From an uncultured Dialister sp. (GTDB lineage Bacteria > Bacillota > Negativicutes > Veillonellales > Dialisteraceae), in contig CAKQBK010000031.1 in NCBI GenBank assembly GCA_934216155.1, forward strand, positions 1-28,398: 28,398 bases of DNA, written 5' to 3'. The notes under the pieces were generated by a model. That model was not told the origin of the DNA. It made no database searches and saw only the letters and a list, made by a program, of their open reading frames with translations. Below are positions 8,775-15,945 of the stretch, in pieces. Both the position numbers and the translations under genes were made by a program. Numbering within the stretch: the first letter of the stretch is position 1; each line of letters opens with the position of its first letter.

Positions 8775-8826
8775 ATGCTACGATGTCGTAGCATTTATTT
8801 TCTGCATTATACTACGACATCGTATT
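8775..8826. promoter_or_regulatory. Two TACGAYRTCGTA palindromes, operator-like
   Basis: ATGCTACGA-TG-TCGTAGCAT (8775-8794) is a perfect 9-bp dyad. A second, shorter dyad, TACGA-CA-TCGTA, follows about 20 bases later (8814-8825). TATACT between them (8808-8813) could be a -10. The pair lies between the hydrolase and the methyltransferase genes; the regulator is unknown. Confidence 0.45.
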
Positions 8827-8856
8827 ATTTACAAGGTAGCGTTTACAACAAAGATT

Positions 8857-8910
8857 GGGGCGCTTTATGAATTGCGCGCCCCTTCCAACACTTCGCACTT
8901 CTCACTGCAT
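8857..8910 (-). repeat. Family-A hairpin, GGGGCGC stem variant
   Basis: Stem GGGGCGC (8857-8863) pairs with GCGCCCC (8876-8882). The pyrimidine 7-mer tail (ACTTCGCACTTCTCACT) follows on the plus strand. Confidence 0.8.
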
Positions 8911-8952
8911 TATCCCAGTCACAAAAATTTCCTATGGAAATCATTCATCCTG

Positions 8953-8961
8953 TGATACAAT
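8953..8961 (+). promoter_or_regulatory. Extended -10 promoter for the rRNA methyltransferase gene
   Basis: TGATACAAT matches the extended -10 form TGnTAnAAT. The same 11-base context TGTGATACAAT occurs before arsA at 14857-14867. It lies inside the upstream reading-frame extension, which argues against the earlier ATG at 8934. Confidence 0.55.
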
Positions 8962-8993
8962 CAAAGAAAAGTATATTTCTGAAGGAGAAGCAA

Positions 8994-10214
8994 ATGGAAA
9001 ATTTGAAAAAAGTCGTCATTAGTAAGCGGGCGGAGTTGGCTGCCAAGGGGGGACATCCCTGGATTTATGGTTCGGAAATTGAAAAAGCGGAGGATGGTAT
9101 CGCACCGGGGGATATTGTCCGGGTGGAATCGAAGAAGGGGAAGTTTGTGGGAAGTGGTTTCTACAATCCCCATTCCAAGATTACGGTTCGTATTTTTTCC
9201 ACCAATGCCAACGATCGATTTGATGCGGCTTTTTGGAAGCGCCGGGCAGCTTATGCGGTGGATTACCGCATGCAGGTGATGCGCCCAGAGGATTATGATT
9301 GCATGCGCTTGGTGTTCGGCGAAGCGGACCAGTTACCGGGACTTACGGTGGATCGGTTTGGCGATGTGCTGTCTGTGCAGGTTCTTTCTTTAGGGATGGA
9401 ACGACACAAGAAAGAATTCCTGGATGGACTCATCGAAGTGCTGCGGGAACGGAATTTGTCTGTTTCCTGCGTTTATGAACGAAATGATGTGAAGATTCGG
9501 GAATTGGAAGGTATGGAGCAGTACAAAGGTTTTTACAAGTCGCCGCTGCTGGATGTTTCTCAGGAAAAAATATTGGTGGATATCGTAGAAAATGGCATCC
9601 GCTATACGGTTGACGTGGAAAACGGGCAGAAGACAGGCTTTTTCCTGGACCAGAAATACAATCGTCTGGCAGCTGCTCAGATTGCAAAGGGGTGCCATGT
9701 GCTGGATTGTTTCACCCACACCGGAGCGTTTGCGCTGAACATCGCCAAAGGCGGTGCTGCGTCTGTGACCGCTTTGGATATTTCCAAAGAAGCGGTGGAA
9801 ATGACGACCCACAATGCGGAAATCAATCAGCTGCCTGTGAAAGCTCAGCAGGCGGATGTATTTGATTTCTTGACCGAATTGGATAAAAAGAAAGATCATA
9901 CCTATGATTACATTGTGCTGGACCCGCCGGCTTTCACCAAGTCTGCCATGACGGTTCATGAAGCATTCCGGGGATACAAGGAAATTAATTATCGGGCCAT
10001 GAAAATTCTTCCCCGCGGCGGCTACTTGGCTACCTGCTCCTGTTCGCATTTCATGGGAGAAGAACTTTTTATGAAAATGGTGAAAGAAGCTGCTAGAGAT
10101 GCGGGGGTCACCCTTCGTCAAATCGAATTCCGCCAGCAGGCCCCGGATCATCCGATTCTGATGACCGTGCCGGAAACCTATTATTTGAAGTTCTTCCTGT
10201 TTCAGATAATATAG
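8994..10214 (+). CDS. rlmI: RlmI-like class I SAM-dependent rRNA (cytosine-5) methyltransferase
   Basis: A 406-residue enzyme of the RlmI/COG1092 family, expected to make m5C in 23S rRNA (position 1962 in E. coli). An N-terminal PUA-like RNA-binding domain spans about residues 1-75 (HPWIYGSEI, then KGKFVGSGFYNP). The central EEHEE-like region includes GEADQLPGLTVDRF. The Rossmann methyltransferase domain has SAM motif I in VLDCFTHTGAFALNIA, motif IV VLDPPAF, and a cysteine-rich TCSCSHF segment expected for the catalytic Cys. An in-frame ATG exists 60 bases earlier, but SD GAAGGAG and the promoter inside the extension favour 8994. It converges with the DUF2939-like gene over a shared strong hairpin. 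Confidence 0.85.
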   Translation: MENLKKVVISKRAELAAKGGHPWIYGSEIEKAEDGIAPGDIVRVESKKGKFVGSGFYNPHSKITVRIFSTNANDRFDAAFWKRRAAYAVDYRMQVMRPEDYDCMRLVFGEADQLPGLTVDRFGDVLSVQVLSLGMERHKKEFLDGLIEVLRERNLSVSCVYERNDVKIRELEGMEQYKGFYKSPLLDVSQEKILVDIVENGIRYTVDVENGQKTGFFLDQKYNRLAAAQIAKGCHVLDCFTHTGAFALNIAKGGAASVTALDISKEAVEMTTHNAEINQLPVKAQQADVFDFLTELDKKKDHTYDYIVLDPPAFTKSAMTVHEAFRGYKEINYRAMKILPRGGYLATCSCSHFMGEELFMKMVKEAARDAGVTLRQIEFRQQAPDHPILMTVPETYYLKFFLFQII

Positions 10215-10356
10215 CGGGGATGTGGAAGTTGTCATTTAGTGTTTTTTAGGACTGGTGAAAAGGGTATTATTCTGCCTTTTTCGTGGAAGAAACTAAGCAC
10301 AAATGCCGCTACTATCAAGGTTATAATTCTACTGATTTCGATGTAGAAACAATGCA

Positions 10357-10437
10357 AAATACCGCTACCAGCAAGGTTATAAAAGGTTATGCCAATAACA
10401 ATAACCCTTTATAACCTTGCTGGTAGCGGTATTTTTT
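10357..10437. terminator. 34-bp hairpin between convergent genes (family-C GGTTATAAAA sequence)
   Basis: Left arm 10357-10390 and right arm 10401-10437 pair with a single mismatch over about 34 bp around a ~10-base loop, ending in TTTTTT. The arms contain the family-C words AAGGTTATAAAAGGTTAT and CCGCTACCAGC. Its position between convergent genes suits a bidirectional terminator that has been built from a repeat. Confidence 0.75.
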
Positions 10438-10532
10438 CTATGTGACTGAACTGAATGGTGCAGAATGATAACCTTTGGCTAAGCCTACTAAAAGACAAGT
10501 GATATTAGCCGTTATCATAGAGTATAACCTTT

Positions 10533-11120
10533 TTATAGAGCATTTTTCCGCTCTTCCAAATACTCGCGTAGATTCAATATCCGTACAGCTGTCCAGTTTC
10601 CATTGACATCTTTTTCCAGTTCCACATCCCAGGTGAAGTGTTTGTTTAAGTCTTTGTCGTGAAGCTTCACATGGGCGATGGCGTGGCCGTCTTTTTCTTC
10701 CACTTGGAAAATGTCGGTCAGGGAAAGGGCGGAGGAGCCTACGTAGGCGGTCAAGGTCTGGATGGGTTTATCCAGCATGGATTTGGAGACCGGTGCTTTT
10801 TCCTGGAATTTGATTTCCGTCTGGCGAATCAGTTCTTTCACCACTTCTTTTTTGATACTTTTCAGAAGTGACGCTGCCAGGCGATCCTGGGGCTTGCCAT
10901 CGATTTGAAGCTCTGCCAGTACATCATCCAAAGCATATCCATACACTTTGTTCAGGTCCACTCGCTTTTGAAATACATCCCAATCCTTTTTCTGTATGGA
11001 CTGCTGGATTTCCCCTGCCGCATAGGCCGGTGTTTTCTGCCAATACAGGAAATACCATCCGGCGGCACCGATGATAATGAGGAGAAGGCATAATAGTATT
11101 TTTTTCAGTATGTGGTTCAT
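10533..11120 (-). CDS. Membrane-anchored DUF2939-like protein
   Basis: A 195-residue protein with one N-terminal membrane segment (about residues 6-24) and a soluble domain outside the cytoplasm. The remainder resembles DUF2939: a YWQKTPAYA segment after the membrane helix, then AGEIQQSIQKKDWDVFQKRV, a short helical linker and a C-terminal beta-rich part ending in ILNLREYLEER. Function is unknown. The start at 11120 is chosen because SD AAGGAGG lies 7-13 bases upstream of it, whereas the in-frame ATG at 11144 would add eight residues (MIRKGGFS) encoded by the SD region itself. It is transcribed convergently to rlmI and appears monocistronic. Confidence 0.72.
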   Translation of the reverse strand: MNHILKKILLCLLLIIIGAAGWYFLYWQKTPAYAAGEIQQSIQKKDWDVFQKRVDLNKVYGYALDDVLAELQIDGKPQDRLAASLLKSIKKEVVKELIRQTEIKFQEKAPVSKSMLDKPIQTLTAYVGSSALSLTDIFQVEEKDGHAIAHVKLHDKDLNKHFTWDVELEKDVNGNWTAVRILNLREYLEERKNAL

Positions 11121-11172
11121 GGAAAATCCTCCTTTTCTTATCATTATAGCATGATTTTGGGGGACTGGAAAA

Positions 11173-11233
11173 AGTGAGGAATGAGGAATTAGGAGTGGTG
11201 GTGGCGACGCCTAATCATTTGGAAGCGTCGCAT
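11173..11233 (+). repeat. Family-A hairpin, GCGACGC stem variant
   Basis: Stem GCGACGC (11204-11210) pairs with GCGTCGC (11225-11231), a compensated A-T pair where other copies have G-C. A T-run follows, so it could also terminate rightward transcripts. Confidence 0.8.
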
Positions 11234-11325
11234 TTTTTATAGGTAGTGGGTGCTCGTTAATTCGTTTTTTGAAATGATGCAAAGGTTTTAGTTTGTAATG
11301 AATAAAATGGCATTCGCACTAGCGT

Positions 11326-11490
11326 GTGGCCCCTTGGAGAAGGGGCGGCAAAGCCGGGGATAGAGTGGCCTTAAGGGCCACAATCAGCACTGGTGGATAA
11401 TTATTCTTTGTTTGGCTATCGAACAAAATGATTTATTCCGCTAGGAGCGTCTATCCCCCTTTAATTCCCCCTTCTCCAAGGGGGAACGCA
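11326..11490. repeat. Inverted repeat with CCCCTTGGAGAAGGGG arms
   Basis: CCCCTTGGAGAAGGGGCGGC with GGGGATAG at about 11330-11363 is mirrored by CTATCCCCC and CCCCCTTCTCCAAGGGGG at about 11451-11487, about 90 bases apart. No coding potential. A GTGGGTGCTCGTTAATTC motif just before it (11246-11263) recurs in the large inverted repeat near 14.2 kb. Confidence 0.65.
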
Positions 11491-11526
11491 TCTTACCGTT
11501 TATTTTTCATCCTTTCATGGGGAAAG

Positions 11527-11563
11527 AAAAAGAGCTGGCCTTCCTACATTGCCAGCTCTTTTT
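11527..11563. terminator. 13-bp terminator hairpin
   Basis: AAAAAGAGCTGGC (11527-11539) pairs perfectly with GCCAGCTCTTTTT (11551-11563). On the minus strand its loop reads GTAGGAAG. It can end transcripts arriving from the aldehyde dehydrogenase gene on the minus strand. Confidence 0.7.
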
Positions 11564-11580
11564 CTATGACAATAGCAAAA

Positions 11581-11609
11581 GGCAGAGACACTTCCTACGA
11601 CGCTCTGCC
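11581..11609. other. Second hairpin with the same loop motif
   Basis: GGCAGAG (11581-11587) pairs with CTCTGCC (11603-11609). The loop again contains CTTCCTAC (GTAGGAAG on the minus strand), as in the hairpin at 11527-11563. No T-run adjoins it. Confidence 0.55.
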
Positions 11610-11649
11610 CCAATTGCTACTGATAATTTTATATAAAATGGGTATTGGC

Positions 11650-11877
11650 AATGCCGTTAAGTTAAGAGAAATATGCGATGATTTCTGCTGATGCAAAGGT
11701 TACTCAGGTTTCTCAGGCTACTTAGGTTTCTCACGTTTCTTGAATGAGCTAATGACGCTAGCGTCTATCAGCTCATTCGGAAAACCTGAGCAGCCTGAGA
11801 AACCTGAGAATCTTGAGAAACCTATTACCACTAGCGGAATCATACCTGCTAACGCAAATCCTTAACATAACAGCATT
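11650..11877 (+). repeat. Complete 228-bp family-B element
   Basis: Nearly identical to the copy at 1715-1942. It has terminal repeats AATGCCGTTAAGTTAAG and CTTAACATAACAGCATT, the central palindrome around GACGCTAGCGTC, and facing 9-mer arms. Confidence 0.87.
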
Positions 11878-11886
11878 AGGGGGATT

Positions 11887-11950
11887 GGGGCGCTTTATAA
11901 GTTGTGCGCCCCTTCCAACACTCCTCACTCCTAACTCCTAATTCCTCACT
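11887..11950 (-). repeat. Family-A hairpin, GGGGCGC variant
   Basis: Stem GGGGCGC (11887-11893) pairs with GCGCCCC (11906-11912), followed by the pyrimidine tail CACTCCTCACTCCTAACTCC. It touches the 3' end of the aldehyde dehydrogenase gene. Confidence 0.8.
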
Positions 11951-11954
11951 ATTT

Positions 11955-13376
11955 TTATTCTCCCGTATCAAACAGTGCTTTCTGCTGGGTGAATTCGATC
12001 ATGCCGTACACGCCACCTTCTCGACCGAGGCCGCTTTCTTTATAGCCGCCGAAGGGGGCTGCGGTGTCTCTTGGGCTGCTATTGATATACACGTTGCCGG
12101 CCTGGATATGGTGAGCCACGTCGATGGCTTCTGTTTTCGGTCCGTAGACGCCAGCGTTCAGACCATAGCGGGTATCGTTGGCAATGGCGATGGCATCGGC
12201 CACGTCTTTGTAGGTGATGACGCAGAGCACTGGTCCAAATATTTCATCCTGAGCGATGGACATACTATTTTTCACATCGGTGAAAATGGTGGGCTGGATG
12301 TAGTATCCATGGTCAGGGGAAGCAGGAAGGCCGCCCATAAGGAGGGTGGCTCCTTCATCGATTCCTTTCTGGATATATTCAGAAATTTTCTTGTACTGTG
12401 CCATAGAAGAAACCGGTCCCAGTTTGACATCGTGGTCTGTGGGATCACCGACGGTGTATTCTTTGGCGATTTCTACCAGCTGCTTTTCGATGGTTTCCTT
12501 TTCACTTTCTGGAATCAGAAGGCGAGAGAAGGCGGTGCAGGTCTGCCCGGAGTTGAGGAAAATGCTATTGAAGCATAGCTTGATGGGGTTAGTGTAATCG
12601 TGGGTGTCCGATTTCAGAATTACATAGGGAGACTTGCCGCCCAGTTCCAAGCTGATGTGTTTCACGCTTTCCAGTGCTTTCTTGCCTACGGTGATACCAC
12701 CGGAAGTAGAACCGGTGAAGGAAATCATATCCACTAGTGGATGAGAGGACAGGGCATTGCCTACTTCGCCGCCGCGACCGGTGACAAGGTTGAATACCCC
12801 TTTCGGGAAGCCTGCTTTTTCAAAAGCATCGGCCAGGAAATAAGACGATAACGGGGTATGCTGGCTTGGTTTCAGAATCACCGTATTTCCCATAAGCATA
12901 GCTGGGATGATTTTCTGAATCACCTGTCCTAGTGGATAATTCCACGGGGTGATGCAGCCAATGACGCCCACCGGTTCTCTGTAAGTGGTGGAAGCGGCCA
13001 TTTTTTCAACCATCGGGACATCGGGGGCCAAGTCGATGTAAGAACGGGTACGGACGTACTGGTATTCGACCTGGGACGCTTTGGTGAATGTATAAGGGGA
13101 GCCCAGTTCCTTGATGGTGATATCGATCAGGTCATCTTCCTGGCTTTTGAAAATGGTCAGAAATTTCTCCATCAAAGCGATACGTTCAACCAGTGGAGTG
13201 GCAGCCCAGGCAGGAAATGCAGCATGGGCCGCTTTGGCAGCTTTGTCCACATCGACGGCATTGCCGGCCGGAACCTTAGCAAATTTCTGAAGGGTGGCTG
13301 GATTTTCTACTTCAATGAAATCTCCAGAAGCACCGGGAATCCATTCTCCGTTGATATACAATTTCGTGTAGTCCAT
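11955..13376 (-). CDS. NAD(P)-dependent aldehyde dehydrogenase
   Basis: A 473-residue cytosolic aldehyde dehydrogenase oxidising an aldehyde to the acid. Catalytic residues are in place: Asn145 in TPWNYP, Lys169 in ILKPS, Glu244 in LELGGKSP and Cys280 in NSGQTC, with the late motif EIFGPVL also present. Substrate is not readable; the sequence is of the broad-specificity class. The reading frame is open upstream to 13667, but that part is translated repeat DNA. SD AAGGAAGG at about 13386-13393, 10 bases before MDYTKLYING, fixes the start at 13376. An 8-bp dyad upstream suggests operator control. No obvious pathway partner adjoins it. Confidence 0.92.
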   Translation of the reverse strand: MDYTKLYINGEWIPGASGDFIEVENPATLQKFAKVPAGNAVDVDKAAKAAHAAFPAWAATPLVERIALMEKFLTIFKSQEDDLIDITIKELGSPYTFTKASQVEYQYVRTRSYIDLAPDVPMVEKMAASTTYREPVGVIGCITPWNYPLGQVIQKIIPAMLMGNTVILKPSQHTPLSSYFLADAFEKAGFPKGVFNLVTGRGGEVGNALSSHPLVDMISFTGSTSGGITVGKKALESVKHISLELGGKSPYVILKSDTHDYTNPIKLCFNSIFLNSGQTCTAFSRLLIPESEKETIEKQLVEIAKEYTVGDPTDHDVKLGPVSSMAQYKKISEYIQKGIDEGATLLMGGLPASPDHGYYIQPTIFTDVKNSMSIAQDEIFGPVLCVITYKDVADAIAIANDTRYGLNAGVYGPKTEAIDVAHHIQAGNVYINSSPRDTAAPFGGYKESGLGREGGVYGMIEFTQQKALFDTGE

Positions 13377-13400
13377 AAGAAACACCTTCCTTTTGTGTGT

Positions 13401-13421
13401 ATGATACACGGTATGTATCAT
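13401..13421 (-). promoter_or_regulatory. Operator-like palindrome upstream of the aldehyde dehydrogenase
   Basis: ATGATACA-N5-TGTATCAT is a perfect 8-bp dyad located 25-45 bases before the start codon, just upstream of the SD. This position and symmetry suit a dimeric repressor of the TetR or MarR kind. The cognate protein is not identifiable in the window. Confidence 0.5.
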
Positions 13422-13437
13422 TATCGATAAAATGGCT

Positions 13438-13667
13438 AGTGCTAACAGGTTTCTCGAGGTTCTAAGGTTTCTCAGGTTTCTTAGGTTCGTCGAATGTGCT
13501 GATAAACGATAGAGAAACTTAGATTGATTCATAGGAAAAGAAAATCCATATCGCCACAATTTATATAATGACAGGATGTATTCATAACGATATTGACACT
13601 TGCGGTACATGTCGATATCTATCCTGAGAATCCTGAGGAACCTTAGCAACTTGAGAATCATGTTCAC
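13438..13667 (+). repeat. Family-B element interrupted by ~110 bp of unrelated sequence
   Basis: The left arm (GGTTTCTCG, GGTTCTAAG type 9-mers, 13446-13490) and right arm (TGAGAATCC, TTGAGAATC, 13622-13660) are recognisable. Between them lies AT-rich sequence (about 13515-13620) that is not part of other copies. The minus-strand promoter of the aldehyde dehydrogenase may lie here. Confidence 0.6.
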
Positions 13668-13673
13668 TAAACA

Positions 13674-13719
13674 AAAGAGCTGTCTCGTGACCGGAGAAGG
13701 TCATCGTAGACAGCTCTTT
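13674..13719. terminator. Perfect 12-bp hairpin with nested inner stem
   Basis: AAAGAGCTGTCT (13674-13685) pairs with AGACAGCTCTTT (13708-13719), and inside it GACC pairs with GGTC. No gene ends here on either strand, so it is an orphan terminator-like structure or part of the repeat island. Confidence 0.55.
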
Positions 13720-13800
13720 CTGCTAGAAAATGAATTTGAGTAGACAGGCTTCGCTGTCTATGGGTATTATAGTACATAGCATGCGATGTGGCAAGATAAA

Positions 13801-14750
13801 TAATGAGGAGTTAGGAATGAGGAATGATGGTGGCGGCGCATCATATTTGGAAGCGCAGCAAAATAATAAAAGCTTATTATTCTGCTGCATACGATTTCTA
13901 ACATAGAACACTAAAGGTGAGTGGTTGGCTTAAAAAAGGTTATAAAAGGTTATGCGATGACCGTAGTCTCATAACCTTTTATAATTCAAACTTCCCACCT
14001 TAAAACATTGTAAATTAATCGATAGAACCTAAGAAAGTATGGTCATTTGATGTAATTCTTAACGGAAAGTCTCATTTCACACCGCCAATACTCCAAAGAG
14101 CCATGAGGAATGACACAAAGATTTCTCCACGTTGGTCGAAATGACAATAGCGTTGAGCAACGCTGGAGATAGTAAAAGAACGCTGGAAATACATATAAGG
14201 CTAATTAGTGGCTGCTCGTTAATTCAAATTTCAACTAGAATAAAATCGGATTAGCAATTGTTGCTGGTTGTTAGTTGTTTGTTGTTGGGGCCAAACAACC
14301 GACAACTAACAACCAACAACAGTAAGTGCACAGAAATCTGCACAATAGCCCGTATTCCTATGCACCTCCATGACAATATTTCACTGCATATATTCAGTAA
14401 ATATCGGGCGTATGAATTATCGAGCATTCACTAATTAATAGGCGGCATTATACGTTAAAGCATAAAGCCGTAGCAACAGAGTCATTCCGACCGTAGTGGA
14501 GGAATCTTTGTTGTATTCCTAAAGGCAATATGAAAGGAAAGCGGTATGAAATGAGACAAAGCGTCTGGGGCGTTTACATACAAGGCTAACAGACAAGCAC
14601 TATTAACTGTATGTTATAGCACCCGATATTAGATAATATCAGTGTAAAATGATATTTTTAGGTGGAAGTTTGAGTTAATAAAAACATAAAAATGCGGCGC
14701 TTCCAAATATTATGCGCCGCCACCACCACTCCTCACTCCGAATTCCTCGC
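13801..14750. repeat. ~950-bp gene-free imperfect inverted repeat with nested elements
   Basis: The ends are family-A hairpins in opposite orientation (13801-13860 and 14691-14750). Inner matching arm segments: 14069-14085 with 14541-14557 (16 of 17), 14116-14145 with 14481-14510 (26 of 30), 14202-14226 with 14413-14437 (22 of 25), and a looser match of 13984-14015 with about 14644-14676. The centre is a GTTGTTAGTTGTT 7-mer hairpin (14259-14321). A family-C segment (13861-13990) is present only in the left arm. No protein-coding frame is convincing anywhere inside. Confidence 0.75.
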
Positions 14751-14858
14751 TTTTCCCAATCACTAGGGCCTAGCTACTAATCCCTAGCCATCATCCCCCC
14801 TCTTCCCTATCCATGTTATAATGAAAATAGTATTTTGATTTCAAATATTCAAAAATTG

Positions 14859-14867
14859 TGATACAAT
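14859..14867 (+). promoter_or_regulatory. Extended -10 promoter of the arsA-arsB-larC-like operon
   Basis: TGATACAAT is preceded 17 bases upstream by a weak TTTCAA (14839-14844). No B12-box or other riboswitch consensus is visible between it and the start codon. Confidence 0.5.
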
Positions 14868-14892
14868 AATTAATATATAATTAGGAGGGATC

Positions 14893-15945
14893 ATGGGCTT
14901 ATTGGATGAAACGCTAAATGAGATTCAGCCGCTGGATCAAGGTGCCATGGAAGTTGCCGGGAAGCGGTGGCGTGATTTATATCTGGGGATGGGAAATCTG
15001 GGAAAAATGGAAGACATGGTGACCCAGTATATCGGTGTCACCGGCGAAACTATGCCAGATATTCCTAAGGGCTGCATGGTCATTGCTTGTGCGGACCACG
15101 GGGTATATAAGCAGGGTGTATCTGCTTATCCGCAGGCCACCACGGTGGGAATGACCAAAGCTTATGTGGTTGCCAAAGGGGCATCGGCCAATGCCATGGC
15201 GTATTATTCCAAGATGGATATGGTGGTGGTGGACATGGGCATCAACTATGACATGTCTGGCACGCCCAATCTGCTGGATCGCAAAATTGCCTGGGGTACA
15301 AAGGATATTTCCAAAGGGCCAGCTATGACTCGCGGGGAAGCCATTCGTTCCATTGAGACAGGCATTGAAATTGCCAATGAGAAAGCCAGAGAAGGGTACA
15401 AGGTCTTTACCATCGGCGAAATGGGTATTTCCAATACTACTTCTTCCGCTTGTATCCTGGGAACGTTCAATCACTGGAATGCCGTAGAAGTGACAGGCCG
15501 CGGAACCAATATTTCCGATGAACGACTGATGCACAAAATTGAAGTGGTGCAGAAGGCTCTTGATGTGAACCATCCGGACCCCACTGACGGCTTGGACGTG
15601 CTGGCTAAAGTGGGGGGCTTTGAATTTGGCTGCCTCACTGGGGTGATTCTCGGTGCCGCTGCGAACCATGCTCTGACCATCATTGATGGGTTCAATACCA
15701 CCGCCAGTGCTTTTATTGCCAAAGCACTGAATCCAGAAGTGGCCCATTACTTGATGGCGTCCCATTTGTCTTTGGAACAGGCCCACAAGAAATCTTTGGC
15801 TGCACTGGGACTTACCGAATATATTGATTTGGATTTCCGTTTGGGCGAATCCATCGGTGCAGGAATTCAGAAAAAGATGCTCGACATGGCACTGTCGGTG
15901 TATAAAGAATGTGCCACCAAAGAAGAAGCGGGGGTGAAGGCATAA
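14893..15945 (+). CDS. arsA: ArsA-type CobT paralogue, alpha-ribotide phosphoribosyltransferase subunit
   Basis: Transfers phosphoribose from nicotinate mononucleotide to the cobamide lower-ligand base. A 350-residue CobT-family protein that keeps the family landmarks: ADHGV (67-71) with GVSAYPQ, GEMGISNTT (175-183), TGRGT (201-205), SHLSLEQAH (290-298) and the catalytic-base region FRLGESIGA with Glu319, aligned to the CobT C-terminal Glu. The usual TKPPGSLG loop is replaced by LGMGNLG (31-37). It is followed immediately by a second, more divergent CobT paralogue. This tandem arrangement is known for ArsAB of Sporomusa ovata, which activates phenol and p-cresol as well as benzimidazoles. SD AGGAGG at 14883-14888. 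Assignment to ArsA rather than plain CobT rests on the pairing. Confidence 0.8.
   Translation: MGLLDETLNEIQPLDQGAMEVAGKRWRDLYLGMGNLGKMEDMVTQYIGVTGETMPDIPKGCMVIACADHGVYKQGVSAYPQATTVGMTKAYVVAKGASANAMAYYSKMDMVVVDMGINYDMSGTPNLLDRKIAWGTKDISKGPAMTRGEAIRSIETGIEIANEKAREGYKVFTIGEMGISNTTSSACILGTFNHWNAVEVTGRGTNISDERLMHKIEVVQKALDVNHPDPTDGLDVLAKVGGFEFGCLTGVILGAAANHALTIIDGFNTTASAFIAKALNPEVAHYLMASHLSLEQAHKKSLAALGLTEYIDLDFRLGESIGAGIQKKMLDMALSVYKECATKEEAGVKA

Noticed and set aside
8934..8993. Longer start for the RlmI-like gene
   Set aside because: An extended -10 promoter and the SD lie within this stretch, and RlmI-family similarity begins at MENLKK.
11428..11691. Small plus-strand frame of 87 codons
   Set aside because: It runs through an inverted repeat, two hairpins and the end of a family-B element; no SD or coherent codon use.
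13377..13667. N-terminal extension of the aldehyde dehydrogenase frame
   Set aside because: The extension translates repeat DNA and the operator dyad; the SD sits just before 13376 and family homology begins there.
14756..14892. Possible cobalamin riboswitch before arsA
   Set aside because: Only ~25 bases separate the predicted transcript start from the ATG, and no B12-box sequence is present.
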